Part shown: positions 18,603 through 26,491 of the stretch, piece after piece | Position numbering within the stretch: the stretch's first letter is position 1 | How the letters are laid out: each line of letters opens with the position of its first letter | Assembly: GCF_016863035.1 (NCBI RefSeq) | Contig: NZ_BOOC01000032.1 | Location: 110,580-174,579 of the forward strand | Source: Microbispora corallina | GTDB lineage: Bacteria; Actinomycetota; Actinomycetes; Streptosporangiales; Streptosporangiaceae | Direction of reading: 5' to 3' | DNA length: 64,000 nt | Made by a program: the position numbers and the translations under genes | Notes under the pieces: generated by a model | What the model was told of the DNA's origin: nothing | Database searches by the model: none | The model's input: the letters and a program-made list of their open reading frames with translations, nothing else

Positions 18603-18727
18603 GACCACCGACCCTTGGCCGGGTTTGATCACGCAGCCTTGGGTCGGGGTCGGCCCCAGCTTTGTGGGCTACCGCCGTCCGGGACCCCGGACGGCATGTC
18701 ACCAGACCCCGGTGAACGTCGGTGGTC
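18603..18727. terminator. Nested stem-loops between convergent operons
   Basis: An outer inverted repeat, GACCACCGAC (18603-18612) with GTCGGTGGTC (18718-18727), encloses two inner pairings. One is CCGACCC near 18608 with GGGTCGG near 18646. The other is a strong 10-bp hairpin at 18674-18695 (GCCGTCCGGG and its complement). It sits between the convergent sigma and sensor-kinase operons and most simply is a bidirectional terminator, though it is elaborate for one. Confidence 0.5.
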
Positions 18728-18734
18728 AGCCCAC

Positions 18735-20006
18735 TTAGGCCGGGCCGCTCACCACCCGGCGGTCGCGCTCGCTGTCGGTGACGTGGCGCAGGAAGATGGC
18801 GAACGTCGCGGGACTGCGCTTGACCAGCTCCAGCCGGCCTCCGTCGGCCGCGACGAGGGCCCGCGCTAGCGTGAGCCCGAGACCCGTTCCGCCCCCGCCG
18901 CTGACGCTGCGCTCGAAGACCTTCTGGCCGAGCGCGTCGGGGATGCCAGGGCCCTGGTCGGCCACCTCGATCACGATCGACCGCTCGGTGCTGGACGTGT
19001 TGATCGTCAGCGCCCCGTCGCCGTGCTTCAGCGAGTTCTCCAGGAGGGTGGACAGCACCTGGCTCAGCCCGCCGGTCGTGCCGAGCGCGCTCAGCCCGCG
19101 GTCCCCCGCGAGGATGAGCGAGCGCTGGGCCCGCCGGAACGCGGGCTCCCACTCGGTGATCTGCTGCTCCACGACGTCGTCGACGTCGATCGGCGCCGCC
19201 TGGGCGTGCCGCTGCCTGCGCGCCGCCGCGAGGAGCTCGTCGATCACCGCCGTGAGCCGTTCGACCTGCACGATTGCGGCCTCGCCCTCCTCGCGGACGA
19301 TGCCGGGCTTGTCTGCGGCGGCGACGATCTCCTCCAGGCGCATGGTGAGCCCGGTGAGCGGCGTCCTCAGCTGGTGGGACGCGTCCGTGGCGAACTCACG
19401 CTCCCGCGCCAGCAGATCGCTGATGCGCAGGGCGCTGCGGTCCAGGACGTCGGCCACGAGGTCCAGCTCCGGGATGCCGGAGCGGTGCCTGCTGGGGCGC
19501 GCGTCACCCGAGCCGAGCCGCTCCGCGATCTTGGTAAGTTCCCGGAGCGGCCGGCTGAGGCGCTGTGACGTTATGGTGGCGAGCCCGACCGCGGCGCCGA
19601 GCGCGACGATCCCGAGCACGGCGGTGAACACCAGCCGCGCGTGGATGTCCTGTTGTATCTGGGCCGCGTCGCGGCTCACGAGGACGTACCCGTTCTCGGA
19701 CCGCGCCTCCTCGGTCAGCTCCCGTCCCCCCGGCGGCGGCGTGCCGACCTCGAACGGCTGGGCCCCCCGGACGAAGACCTGGAGGTACCGGTCCGGGTAG
19801 TTCTTCGCGAGCTGGTCCGCGTTGATCCCCTGCTGCTGGCCGAGCGAGTACTCCACTCCGATCAGCAGGCGGTTCGCCTCGGCTCTGAGCTCCTGGGCGG
19901 CCTCGTCGTTGATGAGCCGGACGACGACCACGCCCAGGGGCACGCCTAACAGCAGGACCGGTATGACCGCCACGAGCAGCATGGAGGACAGCAGGCGCCG
20001 GCGCAC
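18735..20006 (-). CDS. Two-component sensor histidine kinase
   Basis: 423 residues, GTG start with GGAGGAG upstream. There are two membrane segments (about 8-30 and 124-146) flanking an extracytoplasmic sensor loop of about 90 residues, then a HAMP region and a DHp helix with the phospho-acceptor His about 211 in ATDASHQLRTPLTGL. The ATP-binding domain has N box LLENSLKHG, G1 DQGPGIPDALG and G2 GGGGTGLGLTLA. It should phosphorylate the response regulator encoded 36 bp upstream in the same operon. The stimulus is unknown. Confidence 0.92.
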   Translation of the reverse strand: MRRRLLSSMLLVAVIPVLLLGVPLGVVVVRLINDEAAQELRAEANRLLIGVEYSLGQQQGINADQLAKNYPDRYLQVFVRGAQPFEVGTPPPGGRELTEEARSENGYVLVSRDAAQIQQDIHARLVFTAVLGIVALGAAVGLATITSQRLSRPLRELTKIAERLGSGDARPSRHRSGIPELDLVADVLDRSALRISDLLAREREFATDASHQLRTPLTGLTMRLEEIVAAADKPGIVREEGEAAIVQVERLTAVIDELLAAARRQRHAQAAPIDVDDVVEQQITEWEPAFRRAQRSLILAGDRGLSALGTTGGLSQVLSTLLENSLKHGDGALTINTSSTERSIVIEVADQGPGIPDALGQKVFERSVSGGGGTGLGLTLARALVAADGGRLELVKRSPATFAIFLRHVTDSERDRRVVSGPA

Positions 20007-20042
20007 GTGCTAGCTCCTCCCCGACGACCGCCTCACGGCGGC

Positions 20043-20711
<669 letters not shown>

Positions 20712-20762
20712 GGATGCGATCGTAGGACCTTAAGCGATCGTTTCCTCGGTACAGCGCGCACT

Positions 20763-20790
20763 TTGACTTGTCGTTGACCCATCAATTGAC
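20763..20790. promoter_or_regulatory. Three TTGAC direct repeats upstream of response regulator
   Basis: TTGAC at 20763-20767, 20774-20778 and 20786-20790, that is, one per helical turn. OmpR-family regulators bind such directly repeated half-sites. The 265-bp gap here is also unusually AT-rich for this DNA and holds no gene. Confidence 0.4.
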
Positions 20791-20976
20791 CTGGGCAAAC
20801 ACTGATAAATCCCGGATAGTCATCACGCAAGGGGCCGGGCGTTCCGGGCATTCTCCCGTTATCCGGTACGGCTATGGACTAGCCATTGAAATATCGCTTT
20901 AATCGACCAACCGCCGGGGTTCACGGCGCACAGGAGACCCCTCCCGGCGGGCGGGTGCGCGGCCTGCGGACCGGGA

Positions 20977-21459
20977 TCAGGAGGCCGAAGGAGGCTCGGC
21001 GTACCGCTGGAGGTAGAGCTGCTCTCCCAGGCTCTCGATGAGGCCGAGCTCCGTCTCCAGGTAGTCGATGTGGTGCTCCTCGTCGGCGAGGATCCGCTCG
21101 AACAGCGTCGCGGAGGTGATGTCGCCCCGCTCGCGCATGAGCGCGATGCCGGGCCGCAGGCGCCGGACCACGCCGAGTTCGAGGTCCAGGTCGGCCTGGA
21201 TCTGCTCCCTGACCGTCTGCCCGATGTGCAGCGTGTTCAGCTTCTGGTAGTTGGGCAGGCCCTCGAGGAAGAGGATGCGGTCGGTGAGATCCTCGGCGTG
21301 CCGCATCTCGTCCATGGACTCGGCCCTCGTGTAGGCGGCGAGCTTCGTGTAGCCCCAGTTCTGCTGCAGCTTGGCGTGCAGGAAGTACTGGTTGATGGCG
21401 GTGAGCTCGGAGGTGAGCTGCTCGTTGAGCAGCGCGACGATCTCCTTGTCCCCCTGCAT
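20977..21459 (-). CDS. bfr: Bacterioferritin
   Basis: 160 residues, full length. The ferroxidase centre is intact by position: Glu18 (TSELTA), Glu51 and His54 (SMDEMRHAE), with Glu and His again in ILADEEHHIDYLE. Met52 is the heme ligand that marks a true bacterioferritin. It stores iron as ferric mineral in a 24-mer. A GAGGGG ribosome site precedes the ATG. It is downstream of bfd in one operon with a 13-bp gap. Confidence 0.96.
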   Translation of the reverse strand: MQGDKEIVALLNEQLTSELTAINQYFLHAKLQQNWGYTKLAAYTRAESMDEMRHAEDLTDRILFLEGLPNYQKLNTLHIGQTVREQIQADLDLELGVVRRLRPGIALMRERGDITSATLFERILADEEHHIDYLETELGLIESLGEQLYLQRYAEPPSAS

Positions 21460-21472
21460 CGCACCCCTCGAT

Positions 21473-21652
21473 CTATGCGCTGGTGACGAGGTCCTCTGAC
21501 CGTTTCAGCATCGCACAGATCTTCCGCACGCAGGACGCGCAGTCCCCTCCCGCGCCGGTCGCGTCACGCACCTGACGTGCGCTCTTGGCCCCGTTCGCGA
21601 TGCAGTCGTGCACCTCGCTCTCGGTGACGGCGCGGCAGATGCAGACGTACAT
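21473..21652 (-). CDS. bfd: Bacterioferritin-associated ferredoxin (Bfd)
   Basis: 59 residues beginning MYVCICRAVTESEVHDCI. It is a BFD-like [2Fe-2S] protein with the four-Cys pattern CxC (Cys4, Cys6) and CxxC (DCASC, Cys38 and Cys41). It passes electrons to bacterioferritin so that stored iron can be released. It is directly upstream of bfr. Two iron boxes lie 23-70 bp upstream of its ATG, so the operon is very probably controlled by an IdeR/DmdR regulator. Confidence 0.9.
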   Translation of the reverse strand: MYVCICRAVTESEVHDCIANGAKSARQVRDATGAGGDCASCVRKICAMLKRSEDLVTSA

Positions 21653-21674
21653 GGCAGGAGGGGCCTCTCAGTAG

Positions 21675-21693
21675 GAAGGTTAGGCATGCCTAA
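21675..21693. promoter_or_regulatory. Iron box 1 (IdeR/DmdR type)
   Basis: It matches 14 of 19 positions of the consensus TTAGGTTAGGCTAACCTAA and contains the perfect 14-bp palindrome TTAGGCATGCCTAA at 21680-21693. It lies upstream of bfd. Confidence 0.7.
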
Positions 21694-21703
21694 GATAACT
21701 CAC

Positions 21704-21722
21704 TTCGGTAAGCCTTGCCTAC
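21704..21722. promoter_or_regulatory. Iron box 2 (IdeR/DmdR type)
   Basis: TTCGGTAAGCCTTGCCTAC matches 14 of 19 positions of the same consensus (reverse sense). It is centred 29 bp upstream of box 1. Confidence 0.6.
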
Positions 21723-21744
21723 GTGAGGCCCCTCACAACCTGTA

Positions 21745-22830
21745 TTAGAGGAGGACGACCGAGCGCAGCACCTCCCCGCGGTGCATCCGGCCGAAGGCCT
21801 CCTCGACCTGGTCGAGCGCGATGGTCTCGGAGACGAAGCCCTCGAGGTCGAGCCGGCCCTGCAGGTAGAGGTCGATCAGCATGGGGAAGTCGCGGCTCGG
21901 CAGGCAGTCGCCGTACCAGGAGGACTTGAGCGCGCCGCCGCGGCCGAAGACGTCGAGCAGGGGCAGTTCGAGCCGCATCTCGGGGGTGGGCACGCCGACG
22001 AGCACGACGGTCCCGGCGAGGTCGCGGGCGTAGAACGCCTGCGTGTACGTCTCCGGGCGGCCGACGGCCTCGATCACGACGTCCGCGCCGTTGCCGCCGG
22101 TCAGCTCGCGGATCGCCTCCACGGGGTCGGTCTCCCGGGAGTTCACCGTGTGGGTCGCGCCGAAATCGCGGGCCCAGTCGAGCTTGCGGTCGTCCACGTC
22201 CACCGCGATGATCGTGCGCGCGCCGGCCAGGCGGGACCCCAGGACGGCCGCGTTGCCCACGCCGCCGCAGCCGATGACGGCCACGGAGTCGCCGCGGGTG
22301 ACGCCGCCGGTGTTGATCGCGGCGCCGAGCCCGGCCATCACGCCGCAGCCCAGCAGGCCGGCGACCTCGGGCTTGGCGGCCGGGTTCACCTTCGTGCACT
22401 GCCCGGCGGCGACCAGGGTCTTCTCGGCGAAGGCGCCGATGCCGAGCGCGGGGCTCAGGACGGTCCCGTCTTCCAGCGTCATCTTCTGGGTCGCGTTGTG
22501 GGTGTTGAAGCAGTACCACGGCCGCCCGCGCAGGCAGGCCCGGCACGCCCCGCACACGGCTCGCCAGTTGAGGATCACGTAGTCGCCCGGCGCCACGTCG
22601 GTCACGCCCTCGCCGACGGCCGACACGATCCCGGCGGCCTCGTGGCCGAGCAGGAACGGGAAGTCGTCGTTGATGCCGCCCTCACGGTAGTGGAGGTCGG
22701 TGTGGCAGACCCCGCAGGCCTTGACGTCGACGACGGCCTCGCCCGGGCCCGGATCCGGCACATGGATGGTCTCCAGCGTCACCGCCTCGCCCTTGCCTCG
22801 TGCCACCACGCCCTGGACTTCGTACGGCAT
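21745..22830 (-). CDS. S-(hydroxymethyl)mycothiol dehydrogenase
   Basis: 361 residues from the ATG at 22830, with GAGG eight bases upstream. A GTG three codons earlier is the alternative. It is a zinc-dependent class III-type alcohol dehydrogenase: [15 protein letters not shown] (catalytic zinc Cys and His), the four-Cys structural zinc loop [15 protein letters not shown], and NAD-binding [12 protein letters not shown]. The sequence resembles the mycothiol-dependent formaldehyde dehydrogenases of actinomycetes. It oxidises the formaldehyde-mycothiol adduct and often also reduces S-nitrosomycothiol. It stands as a single gene. Confidence 0.85.
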   Translation of the reverse strand: MPYEVQGVVARGKGEAVTLETIHVPDPGPGEAVVDVKACGVCHTDLHYREGGINDDFPFLLGHEAAGIVSAVGEGVTDVAPGDYVILNWRAVCGACRACLRGRPWYCFNTHNATQKMTLEDGTVLSPALGIGAFAEKTLVAAGQCTKVNPAAKPEVAGLLGCGVMAGLGAAINTGGVTRGDSVAVIGCGGVGNAAVLGSRLAGARTIIAVDVDDRKLDWARDFGATHTVNSRETDPVEAIRELTGGNGADVVIEAVGRPETYTQAFYARDLAGTVVLVGVPTPEMRLELPLLDVFGRGGALKSSWYGDCLPSRDFPMLIDLYLQGRLDLEGFVSETIALDQVEEAFGRMHRGEVLRSVVLL

Positions 22831-22860
22831 GTCCTGCACCTCATCTTTCGCTCGGCTGGG

Positions 22861-23925
22861 TCAGCCTTTTCTCTGGGTCTTGCGGGTGGTCTGGTCCGCC
22901 CTGCGGAGAACGTACGGCTGCACGACTCCGAGCCCGCGGGCGGGGCGGCGGCGCAGCTTCAGCAGCTCGACGCCGGGGGCGTCGGCCACGGCCTCGGCCA
23001 GGCCGCTGTCGGCGACGATCGTGCCCGGGCGGGCGATGGCGGTGAGGCGGGCCGCCAGGTTGACGGTCGTGCCGAACACGTCGCCCATCGCCGGCAGGAC
23101 CGGGCCGTACGCGAGGCCGATCCGCACGTCGGGGCCCTCCTCGTCGGGCTTGAGCTCGTCGACGAGGTCGAACGCGATGCGGGCGGCGGTGCTGGGGTCC
23201 CCCGAGGTGAACAGCACCTCGTCGCCGAGGGTCTTGACCAGGCGTCCGTCGTGGGCCGCGATCACGTCGGACGCCCGGGACTCGAACCCCTCGACGAGGT
23301 CGGCCAGGGCCAGCTCGTCGAGCTCCCGGGACACCCGGGTGAACGCCACCAGGTCGGCGAAGCCCACGGCGAGCGTGAGCCGGGTCGGCAGGACCTCCTC
23401 GCCGATCTCGGTGAGCGAGATCAGCCGGCTGGCCGCGGCGGCGAGCTGCGACCGCCAGACGTGGACGAGCGAGTGCTCGAAGTCGGGCAGCAGGCGGCCC
23501 ACGGTGTCGATGACCCGGCGCAGGTCCTCGTCGCTCGGCCGTCCCTGGGGATCGAGCAGCGCCCCGATCATGATCTCGGCCTGCCACTGGGCCAGCCTGG
23601 CCGTCGTACGGCCGAGGGCCCGGGCCATGCGGATCACGGTCGCCTCGTCGAGCCGCCCCGCCTCGATCTGGTCGCGGATGCGGTGGAGGGCCTCCAGGTC
23701 GGCCTCGGTGAACGCCACGGCGTCGTCGGCGAGCGTGGCGAAGCCGAGGGCGCGCCAGATCCGCGCCGCCAGGTCCTGCGGGACGCCGGCCGCCTCGGCC
23801 ACCTGACGGCGCGTGTAGACCGGTGGCGGCCCAAGGAACAGCCGCCGCATCTCGTCGGCGCCGGGGCGCCCGTTGGTGTCCACGTCCCCCTCCCCCGGCC
23901 GGCGCGAGGCGCGCCGCGTGCTCAT
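22861..23925 (-). CDS. Class III adenylate cyclase, Rv1264-like
   Basis: 354 residues from the ATG at 23925, which overlaps the upstream stop as ATGA. Residues about 26-165 match the autoinhibitory regulatory domain of Rv1264-type cyclases (MRRLFLGPPPVYTRRQVAEA). The cyclase homology domain follows: FADLVAFTRVS with metal Asp about 191, VKTLGDEVLF with Lys about 231 and metal Asp about 235, and TVNLAARLTAIARPG. These are the residues expected for ATP use. In the mycobacterial homologue the N-terminal domain makes activity pH-dependent, so acid sensing is plausible here. It is co-transcribed with the PH-domain protein. Confidence 0.9.
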   Translation of the reverse strand: MSTRRASRRPGEGDVDTNGRPGADEMRRLFLGPPPVYTRRQVAEAAGVPQDLAARIWRALGFATLADDAVAFTEADLEALHRIRDQIEAGRLDEATVIRMARALGRTTARLAQWQAEIMIGALLDPQGRPSDEDLRRVIDTVGRLLPDFEHSLVHVWRSQLAAAASRLISLTEIGEEVLPTRLTLAVGFADLVAFTRVSRELDELALADLVEGFESRASDVIAAHDGRLVKTLGDEVLFTSGDPSTAARIAFDLVDELKPDEEGPDVRIGLAYGPVLPAMGDVFGTTVNLAARLTAIARPGTIVADSGLAEAVADAPGVELLKLRRRPARGLGVVQPYVLRRADQTTRKTQRKG

Positions 23926-24434
23926 CTCCCGTCGATGTTCCCGTCCGAGGCGTCCTCCACCAGGCGGAAGAGCTCCTGCCGGACGAGCTGGATCTTGGGG
24001 ATGTCCCGGTAGTCGATCTCGCCCTTCTCGGACGCCGACTCCACCCGGAGCGTGCCGCAGCCGAGCAGCCGTTCCACGAACCGCTGGTCGGAGCTCACGC
24101 TGTTGACCTTGGCGAGCGGGATGTCGTCGTCCGACTTGTTCAATATCCCGGTGCTGATGGCGAACCGGTGCGAGGTCAGCGTGTACGACGTGGTCGTCCA
24201 GCGCAGGTAGGGGATGAAGGTCCAGAGCGTCAGCGCGACCAGCGCGACGACCGCGACCGCGATGCGGGCGTAGCCCGCGTACTCGTAGTCGCCGGGGATG
24301 AGGAAGAGCGCGGCGCCGGCGGCGGCAAGGACGACGATGAGGGCGAGGAACGGCAGGATGAGCCGCTTCCAGTGCGGATGGAACGATAGAACGACCCGCT
24401 CGCCCTCGGTCAGGTAGTGATCCGGGAGACCCAT
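23922..24434 (-). CDS. PH-domain membrane protein
   Basis: 170 residues from the ATG at 24434. Two adjacent membrane segments (LILPFLALIVVLAAAGAALF and IAVAVVALVALTLWTFIPYL) are followed by a bacterial PH domain (bPH2/DUF304 type) with TSYTLTSHRFAISTGILNKS and DIPLAKVNSVS. The function of these proteins is unknown. They are frequent next to birA and cyclase genes in actinomycetes. Its stop codon overlaps the cyclase start. Confidence 0.82.
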   Translation of the reverse strand: MGLPDHYLTEGERVVLSFHPHWKRLILPFLALIVVLAAAGAALFLIPGDYEYAGYARIAVAVVALVALTLWTFIPYLRWTTTSYTLTSHRFAISTGILNKSDDDIPLAKVNSVSSDQRFVERLLGCGTLRVESASEKGEIDYRDIPKIQLVRQELFRLVEDASDGNIDGR

Positions 24435-24512
24435 GGCGCAAATCGTGACACGTTCGCCCTGCGTTTGCATTCCCCGCGTCCGAACACCCGTAGTCGCGGG
24501 CGCGCGCGGCGC

Positions 24513-25331
24513 TCAGGGGCGGCGGACGTGCACCACGTCGCCCGCGCTGAGCGCGTGCTCCTCGCCCCCGGATCGGACCAGCAGGTGGCCGGACCGGTCG
24601 ACGCCCGTGGCCAGGCCGCTCAGCACGCGTTCGCCCGGCAGCTCGACCCGCACCTCCTGGCCCACGGTGGCCGACCAGGCCAGGTACGCCGGGCGGAGGC
24701 CGCTCGCGTCCGGATCGCCGTCTGCCGCGGTCCACTCCCGGTAGTGGGACTCGACCTCCCGCAGGACGGCCCTCAGCAGCGGGTCGCGGTCGGTGCAGGC
24801 CGCGCCCTCGATGGCCAGGGAGGTCGCCCGGTCCACCGGGAGCTCCTCAGGCCGCAGCGAGACGTTGAGGCCCATCCCCACGATGATCGCCCCGTCGACC
24901 CGTTCGGCCAGGATGCCGGCGAGCTTGCGCTCGCCCACCAGCAGGTCGTTCGGCCACTTCAGCAGCGCGTCCACCTCGGCGAGCCGGCGGACGGCGGATG
25001 CGGCGGCCAGCCCGATCAGCAGCGACAGCCACCCCAGGCGGGCGGGCGGCACCTCGGGCCGCAGCAGCATCGAGAACGTCAGCCCCGACCGCGGCGCGGC
25101 CGACCAGGTCCGCCCGAGCCTGCCGCGCCCGGCGAACTGCGCCTCCGCGACGAGCACGGCGCCCTCGTGGGCCCCCTCCCGCGCGGCCTTCGCCAGGTCG
25201 GCGTTGGTCGAGCCGGTCCGCTCGGCCACGGAGACCGACGTCCACAGGCCTCCGGGCCGGACGAGCGCTCTGGTGAGCGCCGTCTCGGACAGCGGCGGCC
25301 GGTCGAGGTCGGCGTACGGAGAGTCGGGCAT
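24513..25331 (-). CDS. birA: Biotin--[acetyl-CoA-carboxylase] ligase
   Basis: 272 residues. It shows GSTNADLAKAAREG, the biotinyl-AMP loop GRGRLGRTWSA and KWPNDLLVGERKLAGILAE of the catalytic domain, plus the small C-terminal SH3-like domain (GLATGVDRSGHLLVRSGG). It lacks the N-terminal HTH of E. coli BirA, so it is a ligase only. It attaches biotin to carboxylase carrier proteins, which the acyl-CoA carboxylase of 31792-33596 needs. Confidence 0.94.
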   Translation of the reverse strand: MPDSPYADLDRPPLSETALTRALVRPGGLWTSVSVAERTGSTNADLAKAAREGAHEGAVLVAEAQFAGRGRLGRTWSAAPRSGLTFSMLLRPEVPPARLGWLSLLIGLAAASAVRRLAEVDALLKWPNDLLVGERKLAGILAERVDGAIIVGMGLNVSLRPEELPVDRATSLAIEGAACTDRDPLLRAVLREVESHYREWTAADGDPDASGLRPAYLAWSATVGQEVRVELPGERVLSGLATGVDRSGHLLVRSGGEEHALSAGDVVHVRRP

Positions 25332-25548
25332 ATGCCCAGGTTATCGGTCCCGGCCCGGCAGCCGTTGATCAACCCCGTGCGCCCGGGTCCGCGCGCCCGC
25401 GCCATGGCGGGGCCCGCCGGGGACGGCCCCACGGGCGGCGGCGCCGCCGATTCGTGAGACGGTGAAGGCGGCCGATGGCGGGCAGAGCTCCCCTGAGGCC
25501 GCCGCGGCCGCATGGCGGGCCGGGGATCGACCGTACGGGAGGGCGCGC

Positions 25549-26433
25549 ATGGACACGGCTGCGGAACCGGGGGCAACGGGGACGGCGCGCCGCCCGGGAC
25601 CGGTGACCCGGATCCGGGTCACCCAGGTGACCGGCGGGTCCGTCCGCGACCGGCGCGACGACCTCGCCACCGAGGAGCCCCTGGAGATCCGGCTGACGGC
25701 CGGGGGCGAGAGCCGTACGGTCGCGATCACCATGCGCACGCCGGGGGCCGACTTCGAGCTGGCCGCCGGCTTCCTGCACGGCGAGGGAATCGTGCGGCCG
25801 GGCGACATCGCCGCGATCGACTACTGCACCGACGAGGACCTGAAGCCCGAGGAGCGGTACAACACCGTCACCGTACGGCTCCGCCTGCCCGCCCTGCCCG
25901 ACATCTCCGCGCTCGAACGGCACTTCCTCACGTCGAGCGCCTGCGGGGTCTGCGGCGCGGCGAGCCTCGACGCCCTGCACGACCGCTGCGCGCCGCCCGC
26001 GGCCCGCCCGCCGGTCGAGGTCGGCGCCGAGGTCCTGTACGGCCTGCCGGACCTGCTCCGGGAGGCGCAGGGCGTGTTCGGCAGGACCGGCGGACTGCAC
26101 GCGGCCGGCCTGTTCACGGCCGAAGGAACCCCGGTGGGCGTCCGGGAGGACGTGGGCCGCCACAACGCGGTCGACAAGCTCGTCGGCTGGGCTCTGCTCG
26201 GCGACCGGCTGCCGCTGGACCGGCACGTTCTGCTCGTCAGCGGCCGGGCCAGCTACGAGATCATGCAGAAGGCCATGGCGGCCGGGGTGCAGATCGTCTG
26301 CGCCGTCTCGGCCCCGTCGTCGCTCGCCGTGGACCTGGCGCGCGAGTTCGGCATGACGCTCGTCGGGTTCCTGCGGGAGGAGCGGTTCAACATCTACGCC
26401 GGCGCCGAGCGCGTCCGCACCGGGAACGGCTGA
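25549..26433 (+). CDS. fdhD: Formate dehydrogenase accessory sulfurtransferase FdhD
   Basis: 294 residues from the ATG at 25549, with GGGAGGG upstream. The conserved SSACGVCG loop with Cys about 132 and 135, GRTGGLHAAGLF and REDVGRHNAVDKLVGW are all present. It transfers sulfur to the molybdenum or tungsten cofactor of formate dehydrogenase. No formate dehydrogenase subunit gene is in the window. It is convergent with the PEP carboxylase gene, with 58 bp between stops. Confidence 0.95.
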   Translation: MDTAAEPGATGTARRPGPVTRIRVTQVTGGSVRDRRDDLATEEPLEIRLTAGGESRTVAITMRTPGADFELAAGFLHGEGIVRPGDIAAIDYCTDEDLKPEERYNTVTVRLRLPALPDISALERHFLTSSACGVCGAASLDALHDRCAPPAARPPVEVGAEVLYGLPDLLREAQGVFGRTGGLHAAGLFTAEGTPVGVREDVGRHNAVDKLVGWALLGDRLPLDRHVLLVSGRASYEIMQKAMAAGVQIVCAVSAPSSLAVDLAREFGMTLVGFLREERFNIYAGAERVRTGNG

Positions 26434-26491
26434 CCGCCACGCCCAGGCCGGCGCCGGGACGCGCCGGCCGGGGTCCGGAGGTGCCGCCGGG

